This document shows, in pieces, positions 62,751 to 64,000 of a stretch of DNA of 64,000 nt. Every line of letters begins with the position of its first letter. Position 1 is the first letter of the stretch. The DNA is from Psychromonas sp. L1A2. Lineage in GTDB: Bacteria > Pseudomonadota > Gammaproteobacteria > Enterobacterales > Psychromonadaceae. Made by a program: the position numbers and the translations under genes. Under the pieces are notes generated by a model that was not told the origin of the DNA, ran no database searches, and saw nothing but the letters and a program-made list of their open reading frames with translations. The stretch lies in NCBI RefSeq assembly GCF_009828855.1, contig NZ_WUAG01000001.1:1116001-1180000 (forward strand), given 5' to 3'.

Positions 62751-63999
62751 TAATAGCACCAATTTTTTTATCTCTAGATGCAATTAAAGTCCTTAATAAA
62801 ACTTGCCCTTCATACCCAATTTGATAACTATAACTTTCAAAAATATCATCGAAATCTCCACCATTTTTTACAGATTGTTTCAAAGTATCTATAAAACTCG
62901 ACTTCTCTACTTCAAGCCCAAAAACTTCTCTTGTTAGTACTCCTACGTTTTCTCCAAACGTTTCAATTGCTGGCCTTACGATAGTAGATTCTTTACCGTA
63001 ACGAGTAACCTTCCATGCGCAACTTTTTGGTATTTCTTGAAGAACAACAGGTGAGTGAGTAGCAACAATTGCCACTCCATTTCGACTTAAAAGTAAATTA
63101 CTTAAGGCTCGAATAAATGCAGATAATAATGGTGGATGCAAGTGACTCTCTGGTTCATCAATTAAAACAAGAGTTTTTTCTTCAACTTTATCAACTAGCT
63201 TTGTTATTGTAAGTAAAACTATAGCATGTCCAGAGCTCATTTTACTCAGTAGAAAAATAGCTGCTTTTTTGAAATTATCCTCCTCATAGAGAACAAGTTC
63301 AGATAAAGCCATATCTGCAAAATTAACGTCGGACTCAAGCGTTTTAATAGCATTGAGCCATTGCTCTTTTTTATCTTTTTGAATGAAACATGACTTTAAA
63401 CTAGTAACACATTCAGCTCTTAATTGCTCAATATCTTTAAGAGTTACATCTTCTTTTTTTTGGTGTGCTTTCTTTAAACCTAAATAATAATAACATGTAC
63501 CTTTAGATGGGTCAGAACGTTCTTCAGGAGGTGTAAATGGGTCAAATACACTAAATGAAACTGAAACAATACTGCTAAAATAAGAAGGGCCTATTTCTTT
63601 GGAACCAACAAAAATATTATCGTTATCCGTAAATATACCAAATGTGTTTTGTTCTCCTTGCTGCCTCCCTATAACACTTGAAATCATATTATTTAAAAGA
63701 GTGGTTTTCCCTATACCGTTCCGACCAATAATTGCGTGAATATTACTTCTTGGTATTGAATTAGGGGAAACTTTAAAACTTAATTCTAACTCTGAAAATT
63801 TCTCACTAACTGGTCTTTTAAATGAGAAATCAAACTTAGTTAATTCTGCAAGACCTTTTAGTATTCTGGTAAATTGTCCTGTAATAGTGCTTAAGCTAGT
63901 AGTCCTCATCAATGAAGTCCCAAAAACACTTTCATTTTTAATTAAATCTACTAACTCAGGAAAGTAAACTACATCTTTCAGTCCACTCAATAAAGAGTC
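62743..63999 (-). CDS. AAA ATPase, Septu PtuA-like (5' end outside the window)
   Basis: At least 415 codons are visible. The frame stays open to the right edge, and the apparent TTG start at 63990 need not be the real one. Walker A is GRNGIGKTT at about 89-97. Near residue 275 EEKTLVLIDEPESHLHPPLL is a Walker B and D-loop of the OLD/SMC-like ABC class, followed by IVATHSPVVLQEI with the switch His. The gene overlaps the HNH nuclease gene, matching the ATPase-nuclease order of Septu defence systems. Confidence 0.85.
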   Translation of the reverse strand, partial: DSLLSGLKDVVYFPELVDLIKNESVFGTSLMRTTSLSTITGQFTRILKGLAELTKFDFSFKRPVSEKFSELELSFKVSPNSIPRSNIHAIIGRNGIGKTTLLNNMISSVIGRQQGEQNTFGIFTDNDNIFVGSKEIGPSYFSSIVSVSFSVFDPFTPPEERSDPSKGTCYYYLGLKKAHQKKEDVTLKDIEQLRAECVTSLKSCFIQKDKKEQWLNAIKTLESDVNFADMALSELVLYEEDNFKKAAIFLLSKMSSGHAIVLLTITKLVDKVEEKTLVLIDEPESHLHPPLLSAFIRALSNLLLSRNGVAIVATHSPVVLQEIPKSCAWKVTRYGKESTIVRPAIETFGENVGVLTREVFGLEVEKSSFIDTLKQSVKNGGDFDDIFESYSYQIGYEGQVLLRTLIASRDKKIGAINE

Positions 64000-64000
64000 G

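Overview
The window looks like chromosomal DNA of a marine, Psychromonas-like gammaproteobacterium. I infer this from the AT-rich composition, the E. coli/Vibrio-like housekeeping genes (queE, argO/argP, nsrR/hmp, purU, asnB, nrdAB-yfaE, mtgA), two alginate lyases and many small palindromic repeats. No ribosomal RNA or plasmid or phage backbone is visible. The only RNA gene I can support is a tRNA-Tyr.

Left part (1-20.7 kb): the end of queE; a secreted PL7 alginate lyase; a GFA-fold protein; a cytosolic M14 carboxypeptidase; a leucine-rich-repeat protein kinase; the divergent argO/argP pair; the divergent nsrR/hmp pair with two NsrR-like operators; a TPR response regulator; tRNA-Tyr; then purU, ychJ, asnB, a CPA2 antiporter and a Sel1-repeat protein.

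Middle part (20.8-33.6 kb): ribonucleotide reductase is split. nrdB-yfaE and nrdA point the same way but are separated by a tightly packed seven-gene operon. That operon codes for a DedA/FAD-oxidoreductase fusion, a DUF547 protein, an YnjBCD-type ABC importer, an YnjF-like CDP-alcohol phosphatidyltransferase and a fatty-acid-hydroxylase-family protein. nrdA has an NrdR box and DnaA-like boxes upstream.

34-53 kb: mainly single genes. These include lipoproteins, a dicarboxylate/amino-acid symporter, an MBL-fold hydrolase, an exported CYTH-like protein, a thioredoxin-like protein and a chemoreceptor. There is a Zur-box-controlled pair of zinc-free ribosomal protein paralogues (L31B-L36B). Two widely separated DUF2061 paralogues each have a Fur-like box. 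A translationally coupled RsbQ-type hydrolase plus PAS-GGDEF diguanylate cyclase resembles the Bacillus RsbQ/RsbP module with a changed output.

53-64 kb: accessory DNA. It holds a second alginate lyase (lipoprotein), a DUF1223 protein, a LuxR-type regulator next to an amidase, yciN, an IS200/RAYT-like transposase followed by two tandem repeat units delimited by GGGTGTCC, and at the right edge a Septu-like ATPase/HNH defence pair whose ATPase runs off the window.

Repeats: I see two MITE-like families. Family A has three copies of about 195-206 bp with inverted ends and 4-bp target duplications. Family B has ATACC(A/C)ATCAC-type ends. Several simple tandem repeats are also present.
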